Assembly (NCBI GenBank): GCA_002352045.1
Contig: DEHT01000055.1
Span: 78,851 to 108,945 of the forward strand
Length of the DNA stretch: 30,095 bases
Origin: Chitinophagaceae bacterium UBA2793
GTDB lineage: Bacteria; Bacteroidota; Bacteroidia; Chitinophagales; Chitinophagaceae
Direction: 5' to 3'
This document shows, piece by piece, positions 16,301-24,308 of this stretch (the stretch's first letter is position 1; each line of letters begins with the position of its first letter). A model generated the notes under the pieces. That model worked only from the letters and a program-made list of their open reading frames with translations. It ran no database searches and was not told the origin of the DNA. The translations under genes and the position numbers were made by a program.

Positions 16301-18970
16301 TTTATTACTAATACAAGCTGGCAACAATACGGTCTAAAATATACCTCTCCTGCATCTTACACCCAGCTAATAATTGAGCTTGTAAATGATGCGCCGGGTG
16401 GTTGTGGAAACGATATTTTGATAGATGATATACAATTTGGTAGTTGCGACCCCATGCCTTCTGTTTCCGGTAATGTGCAGGCTGGGTGTATGGGTCAGCC
16501 AGCAGTATTTACATCAACCATTGGCGACCCCGGTGCAATTACCGGTGCCACTCAATATCAATGGCAAATTTATAATCCTATTACAAGTACATGGCAAAAT
16601 ATAGCCGGGGCTACCTCATCTACTTATACCATTGCTTCTGTGGCTGCTGCCGATACTGGCAGGTTATACAGGGTATTGGTTGCAGCTCCGGGTAATATTG
16701 CAATTCCTAATTGTAGGTTTGCTTCACCGCCAATGCTGTTAACTGGTTATACACTTTCCTCTGCAGCCGCTTCGGCAACAAGAGATAAAAACAATGTTTG
16801 TGGCGGCATCCAGGTTTCACTGGGCATTACCGGTGGTTTATTAGGAGGTGCAGCTTCATGGACATGGTACGAAAATGGCTGCGGCTCCGGTACAGCCATT
16901 GGAACCGGTGCTACCATTAATGTTACACCTACTGTTAGTACCACCTATTATGTAAGGGCAGAAGGGTTGTGTAACACCACCACATGTGTAGCCGTTCCGG
17001 TATTAATTACATGCGATATTGATAAAGACAATGATGGTATTCCAGATTATGTAGAAAGCTATATGCCCGCAGCATGGGCCGATGCTAATGGCAATGGAAT
17101 TTCCAATGCATTTGATGCAACCTACCCGGGCTTTGTAGATAATAACAACGATCATATCAATGATAATTTCCAGGCAGATGGTGATAGCGATAACGATGGT
17201 ATTCTAAATTATCTCGATACCAACTTCCCCGGAAGAGTAGATTCAAATGGCGATGGTATAGATGATAGATTTGATATGGATTTGGATGGCATCATCAATA
17301 TGCTCGACCTGGATAGTGATAACGATGGCATTCCCGATGTGGTGGAAGCCGGTGGTGTAGATGCCAATGGCGATGGTATTATTGACAACTATACCGATAC
17401 CGATAATGACGGACTCAGCCAAAATGTAGATGGCAATAATACCGGTGCAAGAATTTCCGGTGTAGGTTTAAGTGCATTAGATTTAGATGGAGATGGCCGT
17501 GCCAATGCAATAGACAGAGATAGTGATAACGATGGTATTCCCGATGTAGTAGAAGCCGGCGGCCCCGATGCAAACAACAATGCAATTATTGATGGCTTTG
17601 TAGATGGCAATGGCGATGGATTGCACGACAGTTATATTTTAGCAACCGGGTTGCTGCGTACAGGAGCCGATGCTAACAACGACGGTAGGGCAGACAGCTA
17701 TCCAAATAAAAACTTTGATGATGATGGCCGCCCGGATGCTTACGATTTAGATAGCGATAATGATGGTATTGTTGATGTAATTGAAGCCGGCTTTGCCGAT
17801 GCCAACTATAATGGATTTATTGATGGCGCCATTGGTGCCGATGGTTGGAGCAATGTGGTAAGAGCATTACCTGCCTTAGGCTTACTAAACTCCGATGGCA
17901 TTGGAAACCCCAATTATAAAGATATTGACAGCGATGGCGATGGTATCCCCGATAATATTGAAGGACAAACTACTTTAGGTTATCGTTTCCCAACAGGGCT
18001 GGATAGTGATAATGATGGCCTCGATAATGCCTATGACTTAGCTCCTTTTGCAGCCGTATTTGGTGGTGCAGGTATCATGCTTTCGGATAAGGATATTGAT
18101 TTAATACCCGATTATATCGACTTGGATTCAGACTCCGATGGTCAGCCAGATATTATTGAAGGCAACGACTTTAATTTGAATGGTATTGGCGACGACCTGG
18201 TAACACCTTTAGGCACCGATGCAGATGGCGATGGATTAGACGATCGTTTCGACCTTATTAATGCTGGACCCAATAGATTGAAAGGGACATCTGCCTATAT
18301 GGGTACCAGTGGAAGTATGAGTGGCGATCCGGTACCTGGTTCCAGAACAATGGTACAAAAACAAGTACCTGCTCAACCCGATAGAGACTGGAGATATGTG
18401 GCGGCTGTGCTACCGGTTTATTTGCTCGATTTAGCAGCAACAGAAAATAATAACCTGGTTACACTTAATTGGAAAATTATGACAGGGGTTGCTATTACAA
18501 AATTTGAATTGGAACGCAGTACCGATAATAACCACTACGAAAAAATTGCCACTCACACCGAAAATGTTGCAATGGATGTACTCAACAGTTTTACAGGCAA
18601 CGACAACATAGCCTCTATAACCAAAGAGTTTGTTTATTACAGGGTTAAAGCAATTGCAGTAGATGGCAGATTTAAGTATAGCAATACCGTAATGGTACGT
18701 AAAGGCAAAATACTTTCTTCTATAAGCATCTATCCAAACCCTGCAGCGCATAATGCTTCAATAAGTTTTTATGCAGAAAAAGAAGAGTTGGTAACTGTTA
18801 CCATTAAAGATTATGCCGGTAAATTAGTTTACTCTCAAAAAAGAAAAATTAGCAAGGGTAACAATATATTGCCATTGGCAAATTTGGAAACTTATAGCGA
18901 TGGTGTATATCATGTTCAGTTATTAGTAAACGAACAATTACATACTTTGAAATTAGTTATTAAGAACTAG
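13376..18970 (+). CDS. 1864-residue T9SS cargo: propeller repeats, Ig-like domains, TSP3 calcium stalk
   Basis: This is a giant surface or secreted protein. Order: signal peptide (1 to about 29, ALAQ); N-terminal region with two early Cys; seven 50-residue repeats (about 169-518, consensus NVGQYxSLxVVNGNPAISYYD then NGDLKYxRAxNANGTAW), probably a seven-bladed beta-propeller; a further beta-domain to about 650; a DUF11-like segment (about 655-810); a jelly-roll or carbohydrate-binding-like domain (about 820-1025, ending DILIDDIQFGSCD); two Ig/PKD-like domains (about 1026-1212); a thrombospondin type 3 calcium-binding stalk (about 1213-1630, many DSDNDGIPD units); and a fibronectin-like region with a T9SS sorting domain (about 1778-1864, IYPNPAAHNASISF). 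The likely role is adhesion or ligand binding at the cell surface (inference). It starts 41 bases after the M1 peptidase and is closed by a terminator at 18990. Confidence 0.9.
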   Translation: MKKRFLNRRFISFVIICLCVVLHTNNALAQPATITIPVGIGSPCNNSSRDSVKYYNYNDVTNVLSHRWNCLPNLAAPGFSDNLSTIQFNPYDGYLYYGRIMPASGQYTTHIYRWLPTTCPNGAPLPSYQVFQNQLVVGIEFDPATGLGYQINFIDTTGVPAINYDAANVVGQYISAAIVNGRPASVQYDASNGDLHFSHANDVQGVSWGNPINVATANNVGQYASLAVVNGFPAVSYYDATNGDLVYVRATNANGTAWGTPIVVDAGGNVGQHTSLVVVNGNPAIAYYDVTNGDLKYARATNANGTAWAAPQTLDATGNVGSFVSMAVVNGNPAISYHDDTNDDLKYIRATNANGTAWAAAQIVSAAGNVGQYSSLLVVNGNPAISFYDVGNGDLEYVRASDANGTAWPAATAIVTGGNIGQFTSMAIVNGNPAISYFDVTNFDLKYIRATDANGTAWAAQETPEATGVKGQYSNLIIAAGNPAIAYYDGSATAARFIRAYDNNGDTWFTNSGVYNMELQQVDFATNTLGPSLPINFGPRYIYRQSGDVVMTPSRQMLAAFDNKYFTLNWQDYNSSPLVATYIDTLQLGAGNNLVGLAFASGKLVGSVRSSSICNSFHREIEILTGALSPVTATDNFTSADMTNIPTGVGMAKRLVNATSVSAGTYDIVYELVIRNFGGTPVSNVQVYDTLNNINGFANNISASITSFSAPPGFNPNPSFDGKTAGNFNLLVPGGTLSNIPGQNTITIQITCRVSGINPGIVYNNSASVYATNIFGEPLRDQSTNGSQPDLNGNDKPDDPGENQPTPFLITVAAITPPCATLTNILYTQNFGAGTGLTSAFPAPVVAPGVGLPTGTSGYPGSVIQPLPLDRYTLTNNANNANLAHFLSMTDHTGNANGRMLVVNADASDRVFYRATFAYSTCANSQYSLSFYAAFPGNAAYQTICNAFGGFQYPRIKMRIRDAISGLIITETSTAFITNTSWQQYGLKYTSPASYTQLIIELVNDAPGGCGNDILIDDIQFGSCDPMPSVSGNVQAGCMGQPAVFTSTIGDPGAITGATQYQWQIYNPITSTWQNIAGATSSTYTIASVAAADTGRLYRVLVAAPGNIAIPNCRFASPPMLLTGYTLSSAAASATRDKNNVCGGIQVSLGITGGLLGGAASWTWYENGCGSGTAIGTGATINVTPTVSTTYYVRAEGLCNTTTCVAVPVLITCDIDKDNDGIPDYVESYMPAAWADANGNGISNAFDATYPGFVDNNNDHINDNFQADGDSDNDGILNYLDTNFPGRVDSNGDGIDDRFDMDLDGIINMLDLDSDNDGIPDVVEAGGVDANGDGIIDNYTDTDNDGLSQNVDGNNTGARISGVGLSALDLDGDGRANAIDRDSDNDGIPDVVEAGGPDANNNAIIDGFVDGNGDGLHDSYILATGLLRTGADANNDGRADSYPNKNFDDDGRPDAYDLDSDNDGIVDVIEAGFADANYNGFIDGAIGADGWSNVVRALPALGLLNSDGIGNPNYKDIDSDGDGIPDNIEGQTTLGYRFPTGLDSDNDGLDNAYDLAPFAAVFGGAGIMLSDKDIDLIPDYIDLDSDSDGQPDIIEGNDFNLNGIGDDLVTPLGTDADGDGLDDRFDLINAGPNRLKGTSAYMGTSGSMSGDPVPGSRTMVQKQVPAQPDRDWRYVAAVLPVYLLDLAATENNNLVTLNWKIMTGVAITKFELERSTDNNHYEKIATHTENVAMDVLNSFTGNDNIASITKEFVYYRVKAIAVDGRFKYSNTVMVRKGKILSSISIYPNPAAHNASISFYAEKEELVTVTIKDYAGKLVYSQKRKISKGNNILPLANLETYSDGVYHVQLLVNEQLHTLKLVIKN
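13880..14929 (+). repeat. seven tandem 150-base coding repeats (beta-propeller blades)
   Basis: The V/N-GQ-Y motif recurs with an exact 150-base period, with its glycine codons near 13886, 14036, 14186, 14336, 14486, 14636 and 14786. All seven units stay in frame with no length variation (50 residues each). The central units are most alike and the first and last are more diverged, as expected of a closed propeller with capping blades. Confidence 0.9.
17012..18270 (+). repeat. thrombospondin type 3-like calcium-binding repeat region
   Basis: This coding region is dominated by Asp/Asn/Gly loops of the form DxDxDGxxDxxE/D. About a dozen occur, several nearly identical at DNA level, such as the GATAGTGATAACGATGG-containing units near 17311 and 17518. 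Such repeats wrap calcium ions and form a rigid stalk between the binding domains and the T9SS tail. Confidence 0.85.
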
Positions 18971-18989
18971 TTTTTTATAAACAAAACAC

Positions 18990-19022
18990 AAAGCCTCAAT
19001 GTTTTTAGCATTGAGGCTTTTT
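18990..19022. terminator. intrinsic terminator between the giant T9SS gene and the HAD gene
   Basis: AAAGCCTCAATG (18990-19001) pairs perfectly over 12 bases with CATTGAGGCTTT (19009-19020), with a seven-base loop and TTTTT to 19022. It lies between two convergent genes (stops at 18970 and 19044). The minus-strand side is less T-rich, so it mainly serves the forward gene. Confidence 0.9.
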
Positions 19023-19043
19023 AATATTATCTGTATTGTGCTT

Positions 19044-19742
19044 TTAAAAAATATCTTTCAATTGCTCCAGGTGAGTAACGGTATAGGTTGATGGTACTGT
19101 AGAAACTACATCAATATGGTTTACAAATACCGAATCCATTCCTGCATTGAGTGCGCCTTGTATATCGGCATCAAGATTGTCGCCAATCATTATACTTTCA
19201 TTCAATAAAGCACCCGCTTTGATAAGTGCATATTCAAATATTTCTTTATTGGGCTTTACGCTGTTACTCGCTTCCGAGGTTACTACTTTATCAAAATATT
19301 TATCCAGTCCGCTGTTTTTTAATTTGCTCCACTGAGTTTTTTCAAAACCATTGGTTATTAAATGCAGTTGATAGTTTTTTTGAGAAAGATAATCGAGTGC
19401 TTCAAAAGTGTGCGGAAACACTTCTTTTTGAGTAGGCAGTATTTCTAAAAACTGTGCACTTAATCCTTTCGCCAGGGTTTCGTTGGCAATTTTAAAATCT
19501 AATAAGGTACGCCACATTCTTTTCCATTTTAAATCATCGGCATTTATAAAACCTTTGTGGTAACGATCCCAAAGTACCTGGTTGTGATAAAGATATTTTT
19601 GATAAAAATCATCAAAACTTGCATGTACTTTTTTATTTAGATCAAAATCGGCATAAACCTGGGTTAGGGTAACTTTAGCATTTTTGTCAAAATCCCAAAG
19701 GGTATGGTCGAGGTCAAAATAAAGATGCCGGTACTGTTTCAT
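19044..19742 (-). CDS. yjjG: HAD-family hydrolase, YjjG-like pyrimidine nucleotidase
   Basis: This is a cytosolic phosphatase of the HAD superfamily, probably a (non-canonical) pyrimidine nucleoside monophosphate 5'-nucleotidase of the YjjG group. The 232-residue protein has motif I FDLDHTLWDF (D9 nucleophile, D11 acid/base), motif II LITNGF, the lysine in SNSVKPNKEIFEYAL, and motif IV IMIGDNLDADIQGALNAG. The helical cap lies between motifs I and II. The start at 19742 (MKQYRHLYFDLD) was chosen. The frame open to 19967 would add 75 residues encoded by spacer palindromes, and a perfect TACTTTTG -7 box sits 29 bases upstream of the chosen ATG. It is divergent from the SDR gene. Confidence 0.88.
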   Translation of the reverse strand: MKQYRHLYFDLDHTLWDFDKNAKVTLTQVYADFDLNKKVHASFDDFYQKYLYHNQVLWDRYHKGFINADDLKWKRMWRTLLDFKIANETLAKGLSAQFLEILPTQKEVFPHTFEALDYLSQKNYQLHLITNGFEKTQWSKLKNSGLDKYFDKVVTSEASNSVKPNKEIFEYALIKAGALLNESIMIGDNLDADIQGALNAGMDSVFVNHIDVVSTVPSTYTVTHLEQLKDIF

Positions 19743-19770
19743 GTAAGCTGGTATAAAATATTTATACTTG

Positions 19771-19778
19771 CAAAAGTA
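19771..19778 (-). promoter_or_regulatory. TAnnTTTG -7 box for the HAD gene
   Basis: The minus strand reads TACTTTTG, a perfect match to TAnnTTTG, followed by CAAG. The same 12-base string TACTTTTGCAAG occurs at the batD promoter. It lies 29 bases upstream of the ATG at 19742, implying a leader of roughly 20 bases. Confidence 0.55.
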
Positions 19779-19807
19779 CACTAAACAAATAAGTATGAAA
19801 TGAGCCA

Positions 19808-19885
19808 TCCCGACAAATGTTGGGACCAATCGAAATGATTGATGGTGAATTCCAGGTGACAAAAATATTTTCCGCCAAAGGCGGA
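19808..19885. repeat. pair of palindromes in the HAD/SDR spacer
   Basis: Two hairpins lie 45 bases apart. The first is TCCCGACAAATGTTGGGA (19808-19825), about seven pairs including one G-T. The second is TCCGCCAAAGGCGGA (19871-19885), six perfect pairs with an AAA loop. Neither is followed by a T-run. The compact GC-rich palindromes in AT-rich DNA resemble dispersed intergenic repeats, but copies elsewhere cannot be checked here. Confidence 0.5.
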
Positions 19886-19903
19886 TGCACAAAAAATATA
19901 CAC

Positions 19904-20620
19904 ATGAAAAATGCAGTAAAACCAATTGCAATAGTAACCGGAGCCAGTAAAGGAATAGGCCTGGCAATAGCTGCTGCCTTTGTTGCTGAAGGGTATTGCG
20001 TAATTATTTGCTCTCGTAATATGCTTCATTTGGAAGAAGCAAAAAATTCTATTATAAACAAGTATCCTTTGGCCGACCTACAACTTTTTGTAGCCAATTT
20101 TGAAAACCCGATAGAGGTGCAGGCTTTTGGAAATTTTTGTTTACAGCAAGGTAGCCCTGCAATATTGGTTAACAATGCAGGAATTTATTTACCCGGAAAT
20201 ATACAGGATGAGGCCGAAGGCAATTTGGAACTTATGATGCAATTGAATTTTTTTAGTACTTATCATCTTACCCGCCAATTGTTGCCATCCATGATGGCAA
20301 ATAAGCAAGGGCATATTTTTAATATAAGTTCTGTTGCAGGATTATCGGCCTATCCCGGAGGTGGAAGTTACAGTATAAGTAAGTTTGCACTTACTGGCTT
20401 TAATAAAAATTTACGGTTCGAACTTAAAGATTCCGGCATAAAAGTAACCGGCATTTTCCCCGGAGCAGTAATGACCGATTCGTGGAAAGGATTTGATAAT
20501 AGCAACAATCGTATTATGGAAGCAGGTGATATTGCTGCAATGGTGATTGCTGCTTCAAAGCTATCGGCACAGGCAACGGTTGAAGATATTGTTGTTCGGC
20601 CTCAATTGGGCGATTTATAA
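19904..20620 (+). CDS. short-chain dehydrogenase/reductase (SDR)
   Basis: This is an NAD(P)-dependent oxidoreductase of the classical SDR family; the substrate is unknown. The 238-residue Rossmann protein shows TGASKGIG at 12-19 (cofactor binding), NNAG at 90-93, the ISS serine at 142-143, and the catalytic YSISK (Y156, K160) with N115 in the NFFS segment. Residues after the active site (FPGAVMTDSW) are also typical. The start at 19904 (MKNAVKPIAIVTGAS) places the Rossmann fold right at the N-terminus. The frame open to 19817 would add 29 residues encoded by the palindromic spacer. The class is secure; the pathway is not indicated by the neighbours. Confidence 0.9.
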   Translation: MKNAVKPIAIVTGASKGIGLAIAAAFVAEGYCVIICSRNMLHLEEAKNSIINKYPLADLQLFVANFENPIEVQAFGNFCLQQGSPAILVNNAGIYLPGNIQDEAEGNLELMMQLNFFSTYHLTRQLLPSMMANKQGHIFNISSVAGLSAYPGGGSYSISKFALTGFNKNLRFELKDSGIKVTGIFPGAVMTDSWKGFDNSNNRIMEAGDIAAMVIAASKLSAQATVEDIVVRPQLGDL

Positions 20621-20679
20621 TTAACAGTTTGTTTACTGCTTTTACCTTTTTTGCAACAGATGCTTCCATTGGTCTTTTT

Positions 20680-20687
20680 TACTTTTG
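20680..20687 (+). promoter_or_regulatory. TAnnTTTG -7 box for batD
   Basis: TACTTTTG is a perfect -7 match, followed by CAAG. It lies in the 87-base gap after the SDR gene, 20 bases before the ATG at 20708, so batD probably has its own promoter with a short leader. No well-placed -33 TTTG is obvious. Confidence 0.55.
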
Positions 20688-20707
20688 CAAGGGCTTAAGT
20701 TTTTTAT

Positions 20708-22576
20708 ATGGTGCTACGTTTTACTCAACAAATTTTACTGCTTTATTTATTACTTAGTGCATTTAATGCAAATGCTCAAATAAGCTTTACTGCCAAAATT
20801 GTTCCTGCCCAAATTAATAAAGATGAGTATGCTACCCTTCGAATTGAAATTGAAAACGGTAGCAATATCAGTAATATTGAACTGCCTTCTTTTAAAAACT
20901 TTAATGTGTTGAGCGGCCCCAGCCAGGAAACAGGCATGAGTAATGTAAATGGTGTTAGTAAAACATACATGGCATTAAGCTATGTATTGCAACCCAAAAA
21001 AGCCGGAAGCTATACATTGGGAAAGGCATCTGCAATTATTTCAGGAAAAAAATATTCCAGCGCCTTATTAAAAATTTCGGTTAAAAACGAAGAAGGGCAA
21101 AGTGCTCAACAACAGCAACATCCTTCTATGCAGCTACCCTTGAGTATTTTCGATGATCTGCCTCAACCTTCTCAAAAGCTAAACCCCGATTACTTTTTGA
21201 AGCCGGGTGAATCTATCCCCGAAAAAGTAAATAAAAATATGCACGTGGTTTTACAAACAAATAAAACCTCCTGCTTTGTAGGCGAACCGGTAGTGGCCAC
21301 CTATAAATTATTCACTCGCTTAGAAAGTCAAAGCAAAATGGCAAAGGCTCCTTCTTTCAATGGGTTTAGTGTGGTAGATATGTTACTGCCCGATAATTCC
21401 GAATCAAAAATTGAAAAATTAAATGGTAGAGAATACAATACCTATACCATTCGCAAGTCGCAGTTATTTCCGTTGCAGTCAGGCGATTTTGAAGTAGAAC
21501 CTGCCAGCATAGATAATGAAGTAAGATTTGTGAAAGCCGGTGCACCGGATAATTATGGAGCTTCTGATGTGCTGGTACAAACGGTAACTTTAAGCAATAA
21601 ACCTTTAACGGTGCATGTAAAGCCGCTGCCAGAGCAAGGAAAGCCCGCCAGTTTTCATGGAGCGGTGGGCAAATTTTTAATTGATACAAAATTAGAGCGA
21701 AACAGTTTTACCACCGATGAAGCAGGCAAGCTCATAGTTACTATAGCCGGCATGGGTAACCTGCATTTGTTGAATGCTCCCGAAATAAAATGGCCTCAGG
21801 GGATAGATGTATTTGAAGCCAAAATGAAAGAAGAAATTGATCCATCGCATGTGCCAGAAGCCGGAACCAAAGTTTTTGAAATCCCATTTACTGTTTCGGC
21901 AGCGGGCAATTTTGAAATACCTGCCATTGCCTTTAGTTTTTTTGATCCTGCAACAGCCACCTATAAAACTTTGCATAGTAAGCCTATTGCTTTTATGGTA
22001 GTAAAGGGTACCGGCCAATCAAAATTTGATTTAGATACCCTGGGAAGAAAAAGAGAAATTTCGTTTTCAGAAAAAATGTTTACCAACCGGCATTGGATTA
22101 TTGCAGTACTTGCATTACTACTAATGATGGGCTTAGTGGTTTGGCAAAGGCTGGATGCAAAAAATAAGAGAAAGCAATTAATATTAAATGCCAAAAAAAG
22201 TATAGCAGAGGCAGAAAGGGCCAAAGTAGAAAAATTAGAAACAATTGCCAATACTCCTCAAAATCCTTTAGCAAAAACGGAAGCCTGCCTGTATAGCCCC
22301 GACTGTACTCAATTTTACACTTTGATAAATACGGAAATTAAAAGCTGGCTCGCCTCAAGGCTATTGCTACCAGTACAGGATATAACTTTAAAAAAAATTA
22401 TAACGGGCATTGATAAAGCAGGTGTTGACAATGTAACTGCCATTGAATTGGAAAAACTGTTACAGGAAATAGAATGGCAATTATATACTCCTTTTGAAAG
22501 AACTGAAGCAATGAATCATCTCTATAGCAGGGCACAAGCGGTTCTGCAAACTATTCGCCTGCAAATAGAGGGTTAA
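20708..22576 (+). CDS. batD: BatD-family protein (oxygen tolerance)
   Basis: The 622-residue protein belongs to the BatD family, named for the Bacteroides aerotolerance locus. It has a signal peptide (to about residue 24, ANAQ) and a long periplasmic region of beta-sandwich modules, starting ISFTAKIVPAQINKDEYATLRIEIENG with a repeat of this fold near VVLQTNKTSCFVGEPVVATYKLFTR. One transmembrane helix (about 459-480, WIIAVLALLLMMGLVVW) and a cytoplasmic helical tail follow. BatD proteins usually sit beside MoxR and the von Willebrand BatA/BatB proteins. None of these is in the window, so this gene is separated from its usual partners. Its own promoter is at 20680. It ends only four bases before the convergent response regulator gene, with no terminator between them. 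Confidence 0.88.
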   Translation: MVLRFTQQILLLYLLLSAFNANAQISFTAKIVPAQINKDEYATLRIEIENGSNISNIELPSFKNFNVLSGPSQETGMSNVNGVSKTYMALSYVLQPKKAGSYTLGKASAIISGKKYSSALLKISVKNEEGQSAQQQQHPSMQLPLSIFDDLPQPSQKLNPDYFLKPGESIPEKVNKNMHVVLQTNKTSCFVGEPVVATYKLFTRLESQSKMAKAPSFNGFSVVDMLLPDNSESKIEKLNGREYNTYTIRKSQLFPLQSGDFEVEPASIDNEVRFVKAGAPDNYGASDVLVQTVTLSNKPLTVHVKPLPEQGKPASFHGAVGKFLIDTKLERNSFTTDEAGKLIVTIAGMGNLHLLNAPEIKWPQGIDVFEAKMKEEIDPSHVPEAGTKVFEIPFTVSAAGNFEIPAIAFSFFDPATATYKTLHSKPIAFMVVKGTGQSKFDLDTLGRKREISFSEKMFTNRHWIIAVLALLLMMGLVVWQRLDAKNKRKQLILNAKKSIAEAERAKVEKLETIANTPQNPLAKTEACLYSPDCTQFYTLINTEIKSWLASRLLLPVQDITLKKIITGIDKAGVDNVTAIELEKLLQEIEWQLYTPFERTEAMNHLYSRAQAVLQTIRLQIEG

Positions 22577-22580
22577 TTTG

Positions 22581-23285
22581 TTAATCGGTAAACTTATATC
22601 CAATGCCTCTTACAGAATGAAAATATTGAGGGTTACGACTGTCTTCTTCAAAATACTTTCTAAAATTTAAAATAAAATTATCAATGGTTCGGGTGGTGGG
22701 GTAAACATTGTACCCCCATACCGTTTGCAATATTTTTTCACGGGGCACTACTTCGTTTTTGTTTTCAATTAAAAGTTTTAAAAGCATGGTTTCTTTTTTG
22801 GACAATAAAATTTTCTCCATTTTTTTATTGCTTCCTTCCAATGCTTTAAAATCAATATTGTTGTTGCCAAATACATACACATCGGGCAATGGTTGTTTAA
22901 TAGACAACTGCTCACTTTTGCGAATTAATTTATTTACTCTAAGCAAAAGCTCTTCCAGGTTAAAGGGTTTGGTTAAGTAATCGTCGGCGCCTTTTTTTAA
23001 GCCCAACACTCTGTCGGCACTGCTATTTTTGGCACTAAGAATTAAAATGGGAATATCGGGGTTGGTAAGACGAATGGTTTCACATACACTTATACCATCT
23101 AACTCGGGCAGCATTACATCTAAAATAATAAGATCAAAATATTCTTTGTGAAAAGATCTAAGTGCAGCCGCACCATCGTAGCTGCCGGTTACTTCGTAAC
23201 CCTCCAATTCCAAATTAAGTTTTAATGCTTCCTGCAGGTTTTCTTCATCTTCTACCAGTAATATGGAAAATTTTTTATCGGCCAT
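22581..23285 (-). CDS. OmpR-family response regulator
   Basis: This is a two-component transcription factor of 234 residues. The receiver domain (1 to about 120) has the acidic pair E12-D13, phospho-acceptor D56 in ILDVMLPELDG and the conserved lysine in YLTKPFN. The winged-helix Trans_reg_C domain (about 135-234) has the LSKKETMLLKLLIENK and GYKF-type end (VRGIGYKFTD). It starts 10 bases after the histidine kinase stop, so it is co-transcribed with its cognate kinase. The family resembles the RprY type of Bacteroides, but this was not tested. It is the last gene of a six-gene minus-strand run. Confidence 0.93.
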   Translation of the reverse strand: MADKKFSILLVEDEENLQEALKLNLELEGYEVTGSYDGAAALRSFHKEYFDLIILDVMLPELDGISVCETIRLTNPDIPILILSAKNSSADRVLGLKKGADDYLTKPFNLEELLLRVNKLIRKSEQLSIKQPLPDVYVFGNNNIDFKALEGSNKKMEKILLSKKETMLLKLLIENKNEVVPREKILQTVWGYNVYPTTRTIDNFILNFRKYFEEDSRNPQYFHSVRGIGYKFTD

Positions 23286-23295
23286 GTTGTAAAAA

Positions 23296-24273
23296 TTAAT
23301 CTGTTATGTTCAACTGTACTGCAAAGATACTTCCACCACCTGTATTGTCGGCAATAGTAATCTTTCCATTGTGCCTTGTGACAATTTTTTTACATAAATA
23401 TAAGCCAAGCCCGGTGCCTTTTGCCCGCTTGGTGGCTTCGTTTCCCATTCGGTAAAATTTTTCAAAAACCTTTTCCTTATCTACATTGTTTATCCCGGGG
23501 CCTTTATCTGCCACTTTAAGTAAGGCGGTATTTTTTTGTTGTATTAAATGTACCGTTATAACCGTTTCTTTGGGAGAATATTTTATGGCATTTTCAATTA
23601 GATTGTTGATTAAAATTTGCAACAAATTGGCATCGCCGCTTACAATTATATTTTCATCTATTAAAGCATCTATTACCCTTTGTGGATAGCGTCTAATAAA
23701 ATTGTTGACAGAGTCCAAAGCCAGTACTGATAAATTAATTTCATCCTGTAGTATTTTATAGCCATTGGCTTCTAACTGGGATGAAAATAGCAGGTTGTTG
23801 CACAATGAGTTTAACCGGGTAATTTCGTGCAGTGTATTTTGTATAAGGCGTTCCTGCTGTTCGGCATCCAACTTTCTTTTTTGAATAGTTTCTAAATTAA
23901 GCTGAGCTACCGATATGGGTGTTTTTAGTTCGTGGGTAATGGCCATCATAAAATGCTGCTGCTCCTGGCTTTGCTTTAATTGCTTTTTAACTGCACGATA
24001 TACCAGGTAGGCTCCTGCAAGAATGATGATTAAAAAGGTAACACCTTCACCTATGTATTGTTTAACTTTTCGGTTGTGTTCGGCCTCTATTTTATTGATT
24101 TGTTCAATGCGGGTATTTTTGTCATTAGCTGCATGTTGTAATCGCAACAGCAGCATTTGATCGTTTTGCTTACTAAGCATTACAAACCAAAAAATAAGTG
24201 CGGCTATTATGTATGCCAGCAAAAACCAGAATATGGCAAAAATGCGGTGAAATTTTTTTGGTCTGAAAAGCAT
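23296..24273 (-). CDS. sensor histidine kinase
   Basis: The 325-residue membrane kinase has a transmembrane helix at about 11-32 and another at about 77-95, enclosing a short (about 45-residue) charged, probably helical periplasmic loop. The HisKA dimerisation domain follows, with H114 in the MAITHELKTPISVAQ H-box. The HATPase domain has the N-box (NLIENAIKYSPKE), G1 (DKGPGI), F-box-like FEKFYRMG and G2 (GTGLGLYLCKKI). The small sensor loop lacks a recognisable ligand domain. It is transcribed just after nadK (35-base gap, containing the small palindrome CTGCAGGCATGCAG) and just before the response regulator, its partner. RprX-like in layout; the signal is unknown. Confidence 0.93.
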   Translation of the reverse strand: MLFRPKKFHRIFAIFWFLLAYIIAALIFWFVMLSKQNDQMLLLRLQHAANDKNTRIEQINKIEAEHNRKVKQYIGEGVTFLIIILAGAYLVYRAVKKQLKQSQEQQHFMMAITHELKTPISVAQLNLETIQKRKLDAEQQERLIQNTLHEITRLNSLCNNLLFSSQLEANGYKILQDEINLSVLALDSVNNFIRRYPQRVIDALIDENIIVSGDANLLQILINNLIENAIKYSPKETVITVHLIQQKNTALLKVADKGPGINNVDKEKVFEKFYRMGNEATKRAKGTGLGLYLCKKIVTRHNGKITIADNTGGGSIFAVQLNITD

Positions 24274-24308
24274 AATTATTCAACATCTTAAACTGCAGGC
24301 ATGCAGGT

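Noticed and set aside
19817..19903. 29-residue N-terminal extension of the SDR
   Set aside because: Encoded by the palindromic spacer; the Rossmann fold begins just after the ATG at 19904.
19743..19967. 75-residue N-terminal extension of the HAD protein
   Set aside because: The HAD motif I starts at residue 8 from the ATG at 19742, and the extension runs through palindromes and the -7 box.
22565..22600. Terminator between batD and the response regulator gene
   Set aside because: Only four bases separate the convergent stops and no hairpin with a T-run is visible.
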